Shown here: piece after piece, positions 47,612-55,004 of the stretch
Layout of the letters: the number at the start of each line of letters is the position of its first letter
How positions within the stretch are numbered: the stretch's first letter is position 1
Assembly: GCA_016706845.1 (NCBI GenBank)
Contig: JADJIV010000004.1
Location: forward strand, 1 to 64,000
DNA length: 64,000 nucleotides
DNA from: PNOJ01 sp016706845
GTDB taxonomy: Bacteria > Krumholzibacteriota > Krumholzibacteriia > LZORAL124-64-63
Direction of reading: 5' to 3'
Program-made: the position numbers and the translations under genes
Notes under the pieces: generated by a model
What the model saw: only the letters and a program-made list of their open reading frames with translations
Told to the model about the DNA's origin: nothing
Database searches by the model: none

Positions 47612-48085
47612 TCAGGCCTTGGGACCGAAACCTTCCTTGTAGCGCAGGAGGCGCGCGGGGTTGCCGGCGACGACGGCGCCGGGCGGCACGTCCTTGGTCA
47701 CCACGGAGCCCGCGCCGACCACCGCGTCGTGGCCGATGCGCACCGGCAGCAGGGTCACGTTGCTGCCGATCGAGGCGCGGTCCTCGATGGTCGTGGACTT
47801 CCACTTCTCCTTCTCGGGCTGAGGCGGCATCGTGTCGTTGATGAACATGACGCCGTGGCCGACGAACACGTCGTCGCCGATGGTCACCAGCTCGCAGACG
47901 AAGGTGTGGCTCTGGACGCGCGTGCGGTCGCCCACCTTGACGCCGTTCTGCAGCTCGACGAAGGTGCCGATCATGCTGTCGCGGCCCACCTCGCACTCGT
48001 ACATGTTGACGAAGTTCCAGATCTTGGTGCCCTCGCCGATCTTGCAGTTGCGGATGATCTGCTTGTCGTTCACGGGGTAGCTCAT
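47612..48085 (-). CDS. Left-handed beta-helix acyltransferase (hexapeptide repeat)
   Basis: 157 residues built from hexapeptide repeats: CKIGEGTKIWNFVNMYECEV, GTFVELQNGVKVGDRTRVQS, then DRASIGSNVTLLPVRIGHDA and VVGAGSVVTKDVPPGAVVAG. The His in the loop VGHGVMFINDTMPPQ, plus the NPARLLR end, fit WlbB/WbpD/FdtC-type sugar N-acetyltransferases used for amino-sugar precursors of surface glycans. Sits downstream of a glycosyltransferase gene on the same strand (37 bp), consistent with a lipopolysaccharide or glycan locus. Confidence 0.88.
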   Translation of the reverse strand: MSYPVNDKQIIRNCKIGEGTKIWNFVNMYECEVGRDSMIGTFVELQNGVKVGDRTRVQSHTFVCELVTIGDDVFVGHGVMFINDTMPPQPEKEKWKSTTIEDRASIGSNVTLLPVRIGHDAVVGAGSVVTKDVPPGAVVAGNPARLLRYKEGFGPKA

Positions 48086-48122
48086 CGCCTCTCCTTGGTT
48101 GCGGACGTGGTGGTGACGTCGA

Positions 48123-49247
48123 CTAGACGGAAGCGTCGCCGCCCCCGGCGGGCAGACGCAGCAGTTCGCGGAAATGCGCTTCGACCTCGTCGAGCATCCG
48201 GCGGCTCGAGTACAGTTCGCCGGCCCGCCGCCGGCCCGCGTCGGCCAGGCGCGCGGCCAGCGCCGCGTCGCCGAGCAGGGACGCGACGGCCCCGCGCCAG
48301 CCCTCCCCGTCGTCGGGGTCGCGCAGCAGGCCCGCCTCGCCGTCCGGCACGATCTCCGGCAGGTTGCTCGCCCGCGCGACGACGACCGGCTTGCCGGCGG
48401 CCATCGCCTCGACCACGGCGTAGCCGAAACCCTCGCGCCGCGCCGGGTGGCAGAAGACGTCGAGCCCCTGCAGCATGCGGGGCACGTCCTCGCGGAAGCC
48501 GAGCAGATGCAGGGCGTCCCCGGCGCCGGCCTCGCGGGCGGCCGCCAGCAGGGTCGCCCGCTCCGGCCCCTCGCCGACGATCCACAGCTGCAGGTCGGGA
48601 TAAGCCGCGCGCAGGGCGCCGAGCTGCTGCACGACCACGAGGTGGTTCTTGCGCGCCGTCAGCTCGCCGACCATCCCGAGCACCGGCGTCCGCGGCCCGG
48701 CGCCGGCCTCGGCGCGCACCGCGGCGCGCGCGGCGGGGTCCGGGGCGTAGCGCCCGATGTCGATCCCGTTGGCGATGACGCGGACCTTGCCCGCGGGCAG
48801 CCAGGGGGCGCTCGCCAGCAGGGTGTCGCGGGTGGCCTGCGAGTTGGCGATGACGCCCGTGGCGACCCGCAGGTACGCGAACCGGTGCGAGACCTTGCCC
48901 CCGAGCGGGGACTCGCTGCCGCGCCGCGGCACGACCGCCGCGCCGGCCAGCCGCGCGGCCGGCCCCGCGACGCGCAGCACCTTGTCCATGTTCAGGCAGA
49001 GCAGGTCGATCCGCCGGCGCCGGCACAGCCGCCAGTAGCGCCAGGAGAGCAGCGGGTCCAGGTCGCCGTGGAAGACCAGTTCGGTCACCGCGAGCCCCGC
49101 TTCCCCGCCCCGGCGCGCCAGTTCGCTGCCGCGGGCGCACGCCAGCTCGACGTGGTGGCCCCGGTCGCGCAGCCCGAGGGCGGTCGACAGCATCCAGTGC
49201 TCGCCGCCCCCCCACTCGCCCAGGCAACTGCTGAACAGGATCCTCAC
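48123..49247 (-). CDS. Glycosyltransferase family 4 (GT-B)
   Basis: 374 residues; GTG start. The N-terminal Rossmann domain (RILFSSCLGEWGGGEHWMLS) has the glycine loop for the acceptor. The C-terminal donor domain shows ANGIDIGRYAPDP, LGMVGELTARKNHLVVVQQL, LQLWIVGEGPERATLL, and the E-x7-E motif in REGFGYAVVEAMAAGKPVVV. It would move an activated sugar onto an LPS or capsule intermediate at the inner membrane. Divergent from the GT2 gene. Confidence 0.92.
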   Translation of the reverse strand: MRILFSSCLGEWGGGEHWMLSTALGLRDRGHHVELACARGSELARRGGEAGLAVTELVFHGDLDPLLSWRYWRLCRRRRIDLLCLNMDKVLRVAGPAARLAGAAVVPRRGSESPLGGKVSHRFAYLRVATGVIANSQATRDTLLASAPWLPAGKVRVIANGIDIGRYAPDPAARAAVRAEAGAGPRTPVLGMVGELTARKNHLVVVQQLGALRAAYPDLQLWIVGEGPERATLLAAAREAGAGDALHLLGFREDVPRMLQGLDVFCHPARREGFGYAVVEAMAAGKPVVVARASNLPEIVPDGEAGLLRDPDDGEGWRGAVASLLGDAALAARLADAGRRRAGELYSSRRMLDEVEAHFRELLRLPAGGGDASV

Positions 49248-49305
49248 GGGTCGCGCCTCGGACGTCCTGGGGCCCGCTCGTCGCGCCGGTGCGGCGCACC
49301 CACGA

Positions 49306-50193
49306 ATGAAACTTGTAATTCTTTATTATTCAACGAGAATATTCCCTGAACGGCACTTCGGCGAGAACGGCCACCCGAGACGAGGCGCGACCCTGGACAC
49401 CCTGGCGGCATTCCTGATCGTCAAGAACGAGGAGCGGCTGCTGCCGCGCTGCCTGGCCAGCCTCGCGGGGCTGGTCGACGAGCTGGTCGTGCTGGACACC
49501 GGCAGCGACGACGGCACGCCCGGCATCATCGCCGCCGCCGCCGCGGGCGGCGCCTTCCCCCGGGTCGTCGCCGACCGCATCGAGTTCCGCGGCTTCGGCG
49601 AGGCCTGGCAGGCGGCGCTGGACCGCGTGACCGCCGACTGGGCGCTGTGCATCGCCGCCGACGAGGAGCTGTCGCCCGCCCTGCGCGACCGGCTGCGCGG
49701 GTTGAAGGCCGCGGGCGGCCTCGGCGGGCACGACGGCTGGCAGCTGCACCGCGTCAACACCGTGCTGGGCCGGCGCATGCGCGCGCGCTGCCTGGCCCGC
49801 GACCACACCCTGCGCCTGGTCCGGCGCGGGCGGGCGCGCTTCACCCCCTCGCTGGTCCACGAGAGCCTGCAGCTCGCTCCGGGCGCCACGACGGGGCGGA
49901 TCGAAGCGCCGCTGCTGCACGCGGCGATGGACGACTGGCGCGCCTACCTGCGCAAGGTGGACCACTACACCACGCTGGACGCCCTGGGCGACAAGTACCG
50001 CTTCCGCTGGTGGCACCTGCTGACCACGGGTCCGGCCACCTTCTGGCGCCAGTACGTGATGCGCACCGGCTTCGTGGACGGCTGGCCCGGCTTCGTCTGG
50101 TCGGCGACCTCGGCGATCGGCGCCGTCATGCGCGACTGGAAACTGCTGCGCCGGACGCGGGGCCGCGTTGACGCCGCCACCCGCGGCGGGTAG
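49306..50193 (+). CDS. Glycosyltransferase family 2 (LPS core WaaE/KdtX-like)
   Basis: Up to 295 residues. The GT-A domain starts at LAAFLIVKNEERLLPRCLAS, followed by DELVVLDTGSDDGTPGIIAA and DWALCIAADEELSPALRDRL (DxD-like AADEE). The C-terminal half (HAAMDDWRAYLRKVDHYTTL, WRQYVMRTGFVDGWPGFVWS) matches WaaE/KdtX beta-glucosyltransferases that decorate the LPS inner core. The open ATG at 49306 lies in an AT-rich stretch that looks like a promoter. The real start may be CTG 49393 after GAGGCG, giving 266 residues. Upstream of hldD, so heptose-core LPS assembly fits. Confidence 0.88.
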   Translation: MKLVILYYSTRIFPERHFGENGHPRRGATLDTLAAFLIVKNEERLLPRCLASLAGLVDELVVLDTGSDDGTPGIIAAAAAGGAFPRVVADRIEFRGFGEAWQAALDRVTADWALCIAADEELSPALRDRLRGLKAAGGLGGHDGWQLHRVNTVLGRRMRARCLARDHTLRLVRRGRARFTPSLVHESLQLAPGATTGRIEAPLLHAAMDDWRAYLRKVDHYTTLDALGDKYRFRWWHLLTTGPATFWRQYVMRTGFVDGWPGFVWSATSAIGAVMRDWKLLRRTRGRVDAATRGG

Positions 50194-50196
50194 AGT
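50168..50196 (+). promoter_or_regulatory. Promoter of hldD
   Basis: TTGACG, 17-bp spacer, TAGAGT, overlapping the end of the GT2 gene and ending 37 bp before the hldD start. Confidence 0.6.
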
Positions 50197-50233
50197 CGCA
50201 CCCGACGCAACGACCCGCATCCCGGGAGGGACC

Positions 50234-51202
50234 ATGGGCAGGATCATCGTGACCGGCGGCGCCGGCTTCATCGGCGCCAACGTCGTGCGGGGGCTCAACG
50301 CCCGCGGGATCGACGACATCGTGGTCGTGGACCGGCTGCGCGACGGCGCCAAGTGGCGCAACCTGCTGGGCCTGCGCGTCGAGGACGTCGTGGACAAGGA
50401 CGACTTCCGGCTGGACGTGCGCGAGGGCGCGCTCGCCGCCGACATCGACGCCGTGATCCATCTGGGCGCCTGCAGCAGCACCACCGAGACCGACGCCGAC
50501 TACCTCCTGGACAACAACTACCGCTACAGCCGCGAGCTCTGCGAGTGGTGCCTCGAGGAGGGGATCCGCTTCGTCTACGCCAGCAGCGCCGCCACCTACG
50601 GCGACGGCGCGCTCGGCTACAGCGACCAGGACGCCGCGACGCCCGGGCTCGCGCCGCTGAACATGTACGGCTTCTCCAAGCACCTGTTCGACCTCTGGGC
50701 GCTGCGCAGCGGCCGCCTGGACCGGATCGCCGGCCTGAAGTTCTTCAACGTCTACGGCCCGCACGAGGACCACAAGGGCGACATGCGCTCGGTCGTCCAC
50801 AAGGCCCACGGCCAGATCCTCGCCAAGGGACGGGTCGAGCTGTTCCGGTCCTACCGGCCGGAATTTCCCGACGGCGGCCAGGTGCGCGACTTCGTGGACG
50901 TGCGCGACGCCGTGGCGGTCGTGCTGTGGCTGCTCGACAACCCCGCGGTCAACGGCCTGTTCAACTGCGGCACCGGCGAGGCGCGCAGCTGGAACGACCT
51001 GGCGACCGCCGTCTTCGCGGCCCTGGGCCGCGAACCCCGCCTCGACTACATCGAGATGCCCGACCACCTGCGCGGCAAGTACCAGTACCACACCCAGGCC
51101 GACCTCGCGAAGCTGCGCCGCGCCGGCTACGACCGCCCCTTCACCCGCCTCGAGGACGGCGTCCGCGACTACGTCCAGGGCCACCTGTCACCGCAGACAT
51201 GA
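50234..51202 (+). CDS. hldD: ADP-glyceromanno-heptose 6-epimerase
   Basis: 322 residues; ATG after GGGAGGGA. Extended SDR with NAD-binding MGRIIVTGGAGFIGANVVRG. Diagnostic HldD sequence: VDKDDFRLDVR, AVIHLGACSSTTETDADYLL, YASSAATYGDG with the catalytic Ser/Thr, LNMYGFSKHLFDLWA with YxxxK, and FFNVYGPHEDHKGDMRSVVH. It converts ADP-D-glycero- to ADP-L-glycero-manno-heptose for the LPS inner core, so the cell has heptose-containing LPS. The last codons end about 50 bp before repeat copy C. Confidence 0.96.
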   Translation: MGRIIVTGGAGFIGANVVRGLNARGIDDIVVVDRLRDGAKWRNLLGLRVEDVVDKDDFRLDVREGALAADIDAVIHLGACSSTTETDADYLLDNNYRYSRELCEWCLEEGIRFVYASSAATYGDGALGYSDQDAATPGLAPLNMYGFSKHLFDLWALRSGRLDRIAGLKFFNVYGPHEDHKGDMRSVVHKAHGQILAKGRVELFRSYRPEFPDGGQVRDFVDVRDAVAVVLWLLDNPAVNGLFNCGTGEARSWNDLATAVFAALGREPRLDYIEMPDHLRGKYQYHTQADLAKLRRAGYDRPFTRLEDGVRDYVQGHLSPQT

Positions 51203-52084
51203 GCTGATCCCCTGCAAGCCGCGACCTCGCCGGTGATCCCCCCTCGAAAGCGCACATCCTGCCGTGACAGGGGTGTCCTGCAGGCCCTGGAGCCAGGATG
51301 GCGAAAGGGCCGGAAGGCCAAGCGCTCCGGGCACACGAGGTGCCCGGAGCGCGTCCCCTGTCACGGCAGGATGTGCGGACCCTGGTCGCATCTCACTCCC
51401 ATAGAGGGATTTGACCTCGCCGAAGCTAAGGTTCTCGGTCGGGACCGTGCAGTCCACGACGCAGATGGCGCCGGCGATCGGCTCCAGCCTGTAGGTGCCG
51501 AAGCTGTACGCCAGCATCCCCGTCGCGCAGTCGTAGCAGTGGCCCAGCTGGACGCTCGTGTCGTCGTACCAGTAGTCGTCCATCCACAGGAACTGGCCGG
51601 GCGCCTCGTAGGACTCCACCTGCCACTCGCCGTAGGCATTCGGCGCGTTCACCACGATCATGCCGTCGGTCACCATGATGAAGCAGCTCTCGTAGGCCTC
51701 GCCGTTGACGGCGAGCTCGGTCACGGTGACCGGCAGCGGGTAGATGGCGCCCATGTGCTCGCCCAGCACCGTGACGTAGCCGTTGGGGTCGGTGGAGACG
51801 TTGATCTCGGTGAAGTCGTAGTACTCCTCGTAGAGTCCGGCGACATCCACGAGATCGCCCACCGCGACGCCGGGGGCGGCGCTGGTGAAGACCCAGACGC
51901 CCGCGTAGGCGGCGTTCGGGTCCTCGGTCATGAAGAAGCCGTTGTAGCGGACGCCGGTGACCACGGCGCCGTCGACCACGATCTGGCTGCCGACGGTGAA
52001 GGCGCCCATCTGCAGGTCGATGATGGTTCCGGCGAACGCGGGCCCGGCGGCCAGCAGCAGCAGCACGGTAGCAAGCAGCTTCAT
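51188..52084 (-). CDS. Exported OB-fold-like protein, 3' end replaced by repeat copy C
   Basis: Signal peptide MKLLATVLLLLAAGPAFAG. The mature part is beta-rich with IVVDGAVVTGVRYNGFFMTE, AAPGVAVGDLVDVAGLYEEY and FTEINVSTD, the pattern of YhcR/OB-fold-type exported domains, and is clearly related to the next gene. It should end ENLSFGEVKSLYR, but after SLY the frame runs GSEMRPG and then about 70 residues translated from the repeat, so the native protein is about 230 residues and the listed end is not genuine. ATG after AAAGG. Function unknown; probably secreted. Confidence 0.75.
   Translation of the reverse strand: MKLLATVLLLLAAGPAFAGTIIDLQMGAFTVGSQIVVDGAVVTGVRYNGFFMTEDPNAAYAGVWVFTSAAPGVAVGDLVDVAGLYEEYYDFTEINVSTDPNGYVTVLGEHMGAIYPLPVTVTELAVNGEAYESCFIMVTDGMIVVNAPNAYGEWQVESYEAPGQFLWMDDYWYDDTSVQLGHCYDCATGMLAYSFGTYRLEPIAGAICVVDCTVPTENLSFGEVKSLYGSEMRPGSAHPAVTGDALRAPRVPGALGLPALSPSWLQGLQDTPVTAGCALSRGDHRRGRGLQGISSCLR
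51251..51398 (+). repeat. Structured palindromic repeat, copy C, at the 3' end of a gene
   Basis: The outer stem 51251-51273 with 51355-51377 is a perfect 23 bp. Arm 1 (51283-51311) is GGCCCT-gga-GCC-AGGAT-GGC-gaa-AGGGCC. Arm 2 (51322-51334/51340-51352) is a perfect 13-bp stem, identical to one of copy A, with loop ACGAG. Homology to copy B continues right of the stem to about 51398 (GGNNCC, GTCGCA). It lies across the C-terminal end of the exported-protein gene on the minus strand, whose stop codon appears to have been displaced. Confidence 0.9.
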
Positions 52085-52247
52085 CACGACAACCTTTCGT
52101 CGAAGTGGAGGCCTCCGTGGGCGCGCGAGGCGGCCCAGGATGTGGGGAAGCCGACCTGCCCGGATCCTAGCACGGATCGGGATGATTCTGCAAACGACCC
52201 GTCGAAATGGTGGCGATTTTCACGGATGCGACGGATGGACGCAGAAA

Positions 52248-52271
52248 GGGACCGCCGTGACCGGCGGTCCC
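52248..52271 (-). terminator. Terminator of the second exported OB-fold-like gene
   Basis: GGGACCGCC / GGCGGTCCC with a 6-base loop, followed on the minus strand by TTTC. It lies 27 bp after the stop codon. Confidence 0.65.
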
Positions 52272-52297
52272 CTTCCCCAGCTCAGGAGCAGGCAGGC

Positions 52298-52975
52298 TTA
52301 GCGGTAGAGCGCCTTCAGCGAACCGAAGCTGAGGTCCTCGTTGGCGACCGTGCAGTCGGTGTCCGCGGTCGTGAAGACCTTGAAGATCCACATGTCGCCG
52401 AACCACTGGTACATGCCGTAGGCGTTGTTGTAGCAGTCGCCCAGGTCGACCGTGGCGTAGTCGTAGAAGTAGTCGTCGAAGATCACGCTCAGGCCGGTCT
52501 CGACCGAATCGGCGCGCCACATGCCCTCGGGCAGCAGCTCCTGGACGATCAGGCCGTCGGTGATGGTCACGACGTGGCTCTCCCAAGCCTCGGGATTGGC
52601 CTGCAGCTGGGTCGTGGTCAGCTGGAGGTTCGGCACCGGGCTGGAGCCGGTGGCCGTGGCGTGGGCGTCGCCGGGGTAGAGCAGGTTGATCTCGTCGCGG
52701 CCGTAGAAGCTGCGGGTCAGACCCTTGACCTCCACGACGTCGCCGACGGCGACCGCGGGCACGGCGCCGACGTAGACCCAGATGGCCGTGTAGGGTCCGG
52801 CGGGCAGCTCGGTCATCGTGAAGCTGCTGTTCTGGACAGCGGTCACCACGGCGCCTTCGACCAGGACCACGCTGCCGTCGGGGATCACGCCGGTGCGGAT
52901 GTCGTTGATGACGCCGGCCTGCGCGACGGCCGCGAGGCACAGGATCAGGAGGGATGCGATCACAAGCTGCTTCAT
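52298..52975 (-). CDS. Exported OB-fold-like protein with C-terminal FGSLKALYR
   Basis: 225 residues. Signal peptide MKQLVIASLLILCLAAVAQA. Beta-rich core: SVVLVEGAVVTAVQNSSFTM, AVPAVAVGDVVEVKGLTRSF, YGRDEINLL, and Tyr/Asp-rich FDDYFYDYATVDLGDCYNNA. Paralogous to the neighbouring exported protein (VEGAVVTxVxxxxFxMTE, VAVGDxVxVxGL). It ends exactly in NEDLSFGSLKALYR, the tail shared by other exported proteins in the window. Role unknown; the conserved tail suggests a common export or anchoring route. Confidence 0.8.
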   Translation of the reverse strand: MKQLVIASLLILCLAAVAQAGVINDIRTGVIPDGSVVLVEGAVVTAVQNSSFTMTELPAGPYTAIWVYVGAVPAVAVGDVVEVKGLTRSFYGRDEINLLYPGDAHATATGSSPVPNLQLTTTQLQANPEAWESHVVTITDGLIVQELLPEGMWRADSVETGLSVIFDDYFYDYATVDLGDCYNNAYGMYQWFGDMWIFKVFTTADTDCTVANEDLSFGSLKALYR

Positions 52976-53077
52976 AGTCTGTTCTCCTGTAGGCTGACGG
53001 CGGCGACCATCGCCGCACTTGGTGCTCCACCTCGCGTTCGCCGGATCCTGGGGAGACCCTTCGCGAACATCAATACT

Positions 53078-53106
53078 ATAACACAAAAAGTAGAACTACG
53101 GCACAA
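53078..53106 (-). promoter_or_regulatory. Candidate promoter of the second exported OB-fold-like gene
   Basis: On the minus strand: TTGTGC, 17-bp spacer, TGTTAT. A leader of about 100 bases precedes the ATG at 52975. Confidence 0.45.
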
Positions 53107-53226
53107 TATTTAATTGCATGATTCTTGGCCACCCACCATGCAGAATCCAATTATTCATTGAAATAAAATAACTTACAAGGATTCACGCAGCGCTGACATG
53201 GCTGTAAAAGGACCTAATCCGTCGCA
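53107..53226. other. AT-rich intergenic spacer, no gene seen
   Basis: About 120 bases with markedly higher A+T than the rest of the window, between the promoter of the exported protein and the rpsD terminator. I see no open frame, RNA gene or repeat in it. Confidence 0.5.
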
Positions 53227-53259
53227 ATAAAAAGCCCGGAGCCGCGTGGCTCCGGGCTT
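53227..53259 (-). terminator. Intrinsic terminator of rpsD
   Basis: Perfect 12-bp stem AAGCCCGGAGCC / GGCTCCGGGCTT with a 4-base loop, followed by TTTTT on the minus strand. Confidence 0.9.
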
Positions 53260-53280
53260 GTCGGGGGCGCAGGGCGCCGA

Positions 53281-53889
53281 TCAGCGCGAGTAGAACTCGA
53301 TGACCAGCGGCACCTCGCAGAGCAGGGGCACCTCCGACCGCGGGGGGTCGTAGAGGAACTTCACGGTCATGGACTTCTTGTCGCGCTCCAGGTAGGGCGG
53401 CACCGTCTGCGACGTGTCCAGCGCGATCTGGATGCAGTCGAGGTTGCGGCTCTTCTCGCGGATGCCGACGACCTGGTTGGGGCGCACGCGGTAGCTGGCG
53501 ATGTTGACCTTGCGGCCGTCGACCAGGATGTGGCCGTGGCTCACGTACTGGCGCGCCGCGTAGATCGAGCGGGCCAGGCCGCCGCGCAGGACCACCGAAT
53601 CCAGCCGCGACTCCAGCTCCTGCACCAGCGAGTTGACCATGTCGCCTTTGCGCGAGGCCTTCGCGTAGTAGTTGCGCAGCTGGCGCTCGTGGATGTTGTA
53701 CTGGGCGCGCAGCTTCTGCTTCTCCAGCAGCTGGGTCTTGTACGGGGACATCTTGCGGCGCCGCATCTGCTGCAGCTTGCCGTGCTGTCCGGGCGGGTAG
53801 GGCTTGCGGTCCAGGTAGCGCTCCGCCTTCGGCGACAGGGGGATCCCCAGCGCTCGGGACTTCTTGATCTTCGATCCGGTGAACTTCAC
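53281..53889 (-). CDS. rpsD: 30S ribosomal protein S4
   Basis: 202 residues, GTG start with GGAGG 8 bases upstream. Typical S4: KIKKSRALGIPLSPKAERYL, PPGQHGKLQQMRRRKMSPYK, LLEKQKLRAQYNIHERQLRN, VLRGGLARSIYAARQYVSHG (S4 RNA-binding domain), HILVDGRKVNIASYRVRPNQ. It nucleates 16S rRNA folding and can repress its own operon. Here it is a single-gene unit with its own promoter, long leader and terminator, not part of the rpsM-rpsK-rpoA cluster. Confidence 0.98.
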   Translation of the reverse strand: MKFTGSKIKKSRALGIPLSPKAERYLDRKPYPPGQHGKLQQMRRRKMSPYKTQLLEKQKLRAQYNIHERQLRNYYAKASRKGDMVNSLVQELESRLDSVVLRGGLARSIYAARQYVSHGHILVDGRKVNIASYRVRPNQVVGIREKSRNLDCIQIALDTSQTVPPYLERDKKSMTVKFLYDPPRSEVPLLCEVPLVIEFYSR

Positions 53890-54063
53890 GTTACTGCCTC
53901 CAGGGCGTCTCGGGTTCGCGAAGGCCGTCGTGCGCGATCATGGGTCGATCGTCGATGGATTGACGGTGGCTTCACCTGCGGGCCGGCGGGCGTGGAGTCG
54001 GCCCCCGCGGGGCGCCGCTCGCACGCATCCATCACCTAGGTCCGTATCGGCCCGGAACGGGCA
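53890..54063 (-). promoter_or_regulatory. Long GC-rich leader of rpsD
   Basis: About 165 transcribed bases lie between the promoter and the GTG. It contains several inverted repeats, for example around GGCGCCCCGCGGGGGCC. S4 autoregulates through structured leaders in several phyla, so an S4-binding leader is plausible. A short open frame (54030 to about 53886) spans it but has a weak ribosome site. Confidence 0.4.
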
Positions 54064-54092
54064 AGAGTAGGCCTTTGACGCCGGGATGTCAA
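54064..54092 (-). promoter_or_regulatory. Promoter of rpsD
   Basis: On the minus strand: TTGACA, 17-bp spacer, TACTCT. Consensus -35 and ideal spacing, as expected of a strong ribosomal-protein promoter. Confidence 0.75.
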
Positions 54093-54114
54093 GATGGGGG
54101 GGGCCGGCTGCGGA

Positions 54115-54849
54115 TCAGTCGAAGTCCCGGACCACACCCCTGAATTCGGGCAGGCGCGCCAGGCCGCGCAGCGCCTCGAGATCCTTCAGGATGACGCGTC
54201 GCCCCTTGACCTCGATCAGGGTCTGGTCCTGCATCTGCCGCAGGATGCGCGACAGGGAGGGCTGGTTCATGTTCAGCATGGTGGCGAGGTCGCGCTTGCG
54301 GGTCGGCAGTTCGACCTGGGCGGCGGTGACGTAGCCGGCGTAGGGGCTCTTCTCGTGGAGCCCCACCAGGTAGCGGGCCAGCCGCTGGGCGCCGTCGCAG
54401 AGGGTCAGCTCGTCGATCTTTTCGATGAGCTGCTGCATCCAGCCCGCCATGACCTCCAGCACGTAGCCCTGCAGAGCGGGCTGCCGCGACATGCAGGCGA
54501 GGAACGGCTCGCGCGTGAAGCACAGCAGGGTGCTCGGCTTCAGGGCGATCGCCGTCACGGGGTGGCTCGCCATGAAGAGCGACGCCTCCCCGAACACGGC
54601 CTGCCGCTCGGCGAGGTGGACGATGTGCTCGCGGTAGCCGGGACCGGAACGGATCAGCTTGACCTGGCCGTCGCAGACGAAGTAGACGCCCTGCGGCCGG
54701 TCCCCCTCCTCGAACAGGGTGGCGCCGGCCGCGCACACCAGCGGCGCGGCCATCTCCAGCAGGGCCGCGCAGATCTCCGGCCCCACCTTCCGGCCGAACG
54801 GGCTGTCGGCCAGGTGTCCGGCGCATTTGGCATCGACGGTCGAGTCCAT
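54115..54849 (-). CDS. Crp/Fnr-family transcriptional regulator
   Basis: About 244 residues from the ATG at 54849 (GGAG just upstream); two earlier in-frame starts exist. The cNMP-binding jelly roll is present (GATLFEEGDRPQGVYFVCDG, VKLIRSGPGYREHIVHLAER, AVFGEASLFMASHPVTAIAL), but without the full RxxSxGE cyclic-nucleotide pocket. A long C-helix follows, then an HTH_Crp domain (LPTRKRDLATMLNMNQPSLS then RILRQM). There is no N-terminal Fnr cysteine set (only scattered Cys), so the effector is uncertain. Stops about 20 bp from the rpsD promoter. Confidence 0.88.
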   Translation of the reverse strand: MDSTVDAKCAGHLADSPFGRKVGPEICAALLEMAAPLVCAAGATLFEEGDRPQGVYFVCDGQVKLIRSGPGYREHIVHLAERQAVFGEASLFMASHPVTAIALKPSTLLCFTREPFLACMSRQPALQGYVLEVMAGWMQQLIEKIDELTLCDGAQRLARYLVGLHEKSPYAGYVTAAQVELPTRKRDLATMLNMNQPSLSRILRQMQDQTLIEVKGRRVILKDLEALRGLARLPEFRGVVRDFD

Positions 54850-55004
54850 GGGCTCCATCTCCCCCCGGTCGGCGCGTGTCGGGGCTATCATCCCTCAAAA
54901 GCGGAGAGAATCAACCCCTTCGGTCGAACGGGGTCAAGGGACGGGGGCGCCGCCCGTACGGGCAACGCCCCCTGGTCGCGTTCGGCACGCTTCGCGAGCG
55001 TCGC

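Noticed and set aside
52130..52160. Possible degenerate fourth repeat copy (AGGATGTGGGGA shared with the right end of copy B)
   Set aside because: Only about 12 bases match and no arm or outer stem is present.
53886..54030. Short open frame of 48 codons in the rpsD leader ending in a GTGA overlap with rpsD
   Set aside because: Weak ribosome site and Arg/Pro-rich composition; more likely untranslated leader. Kept only as a note.
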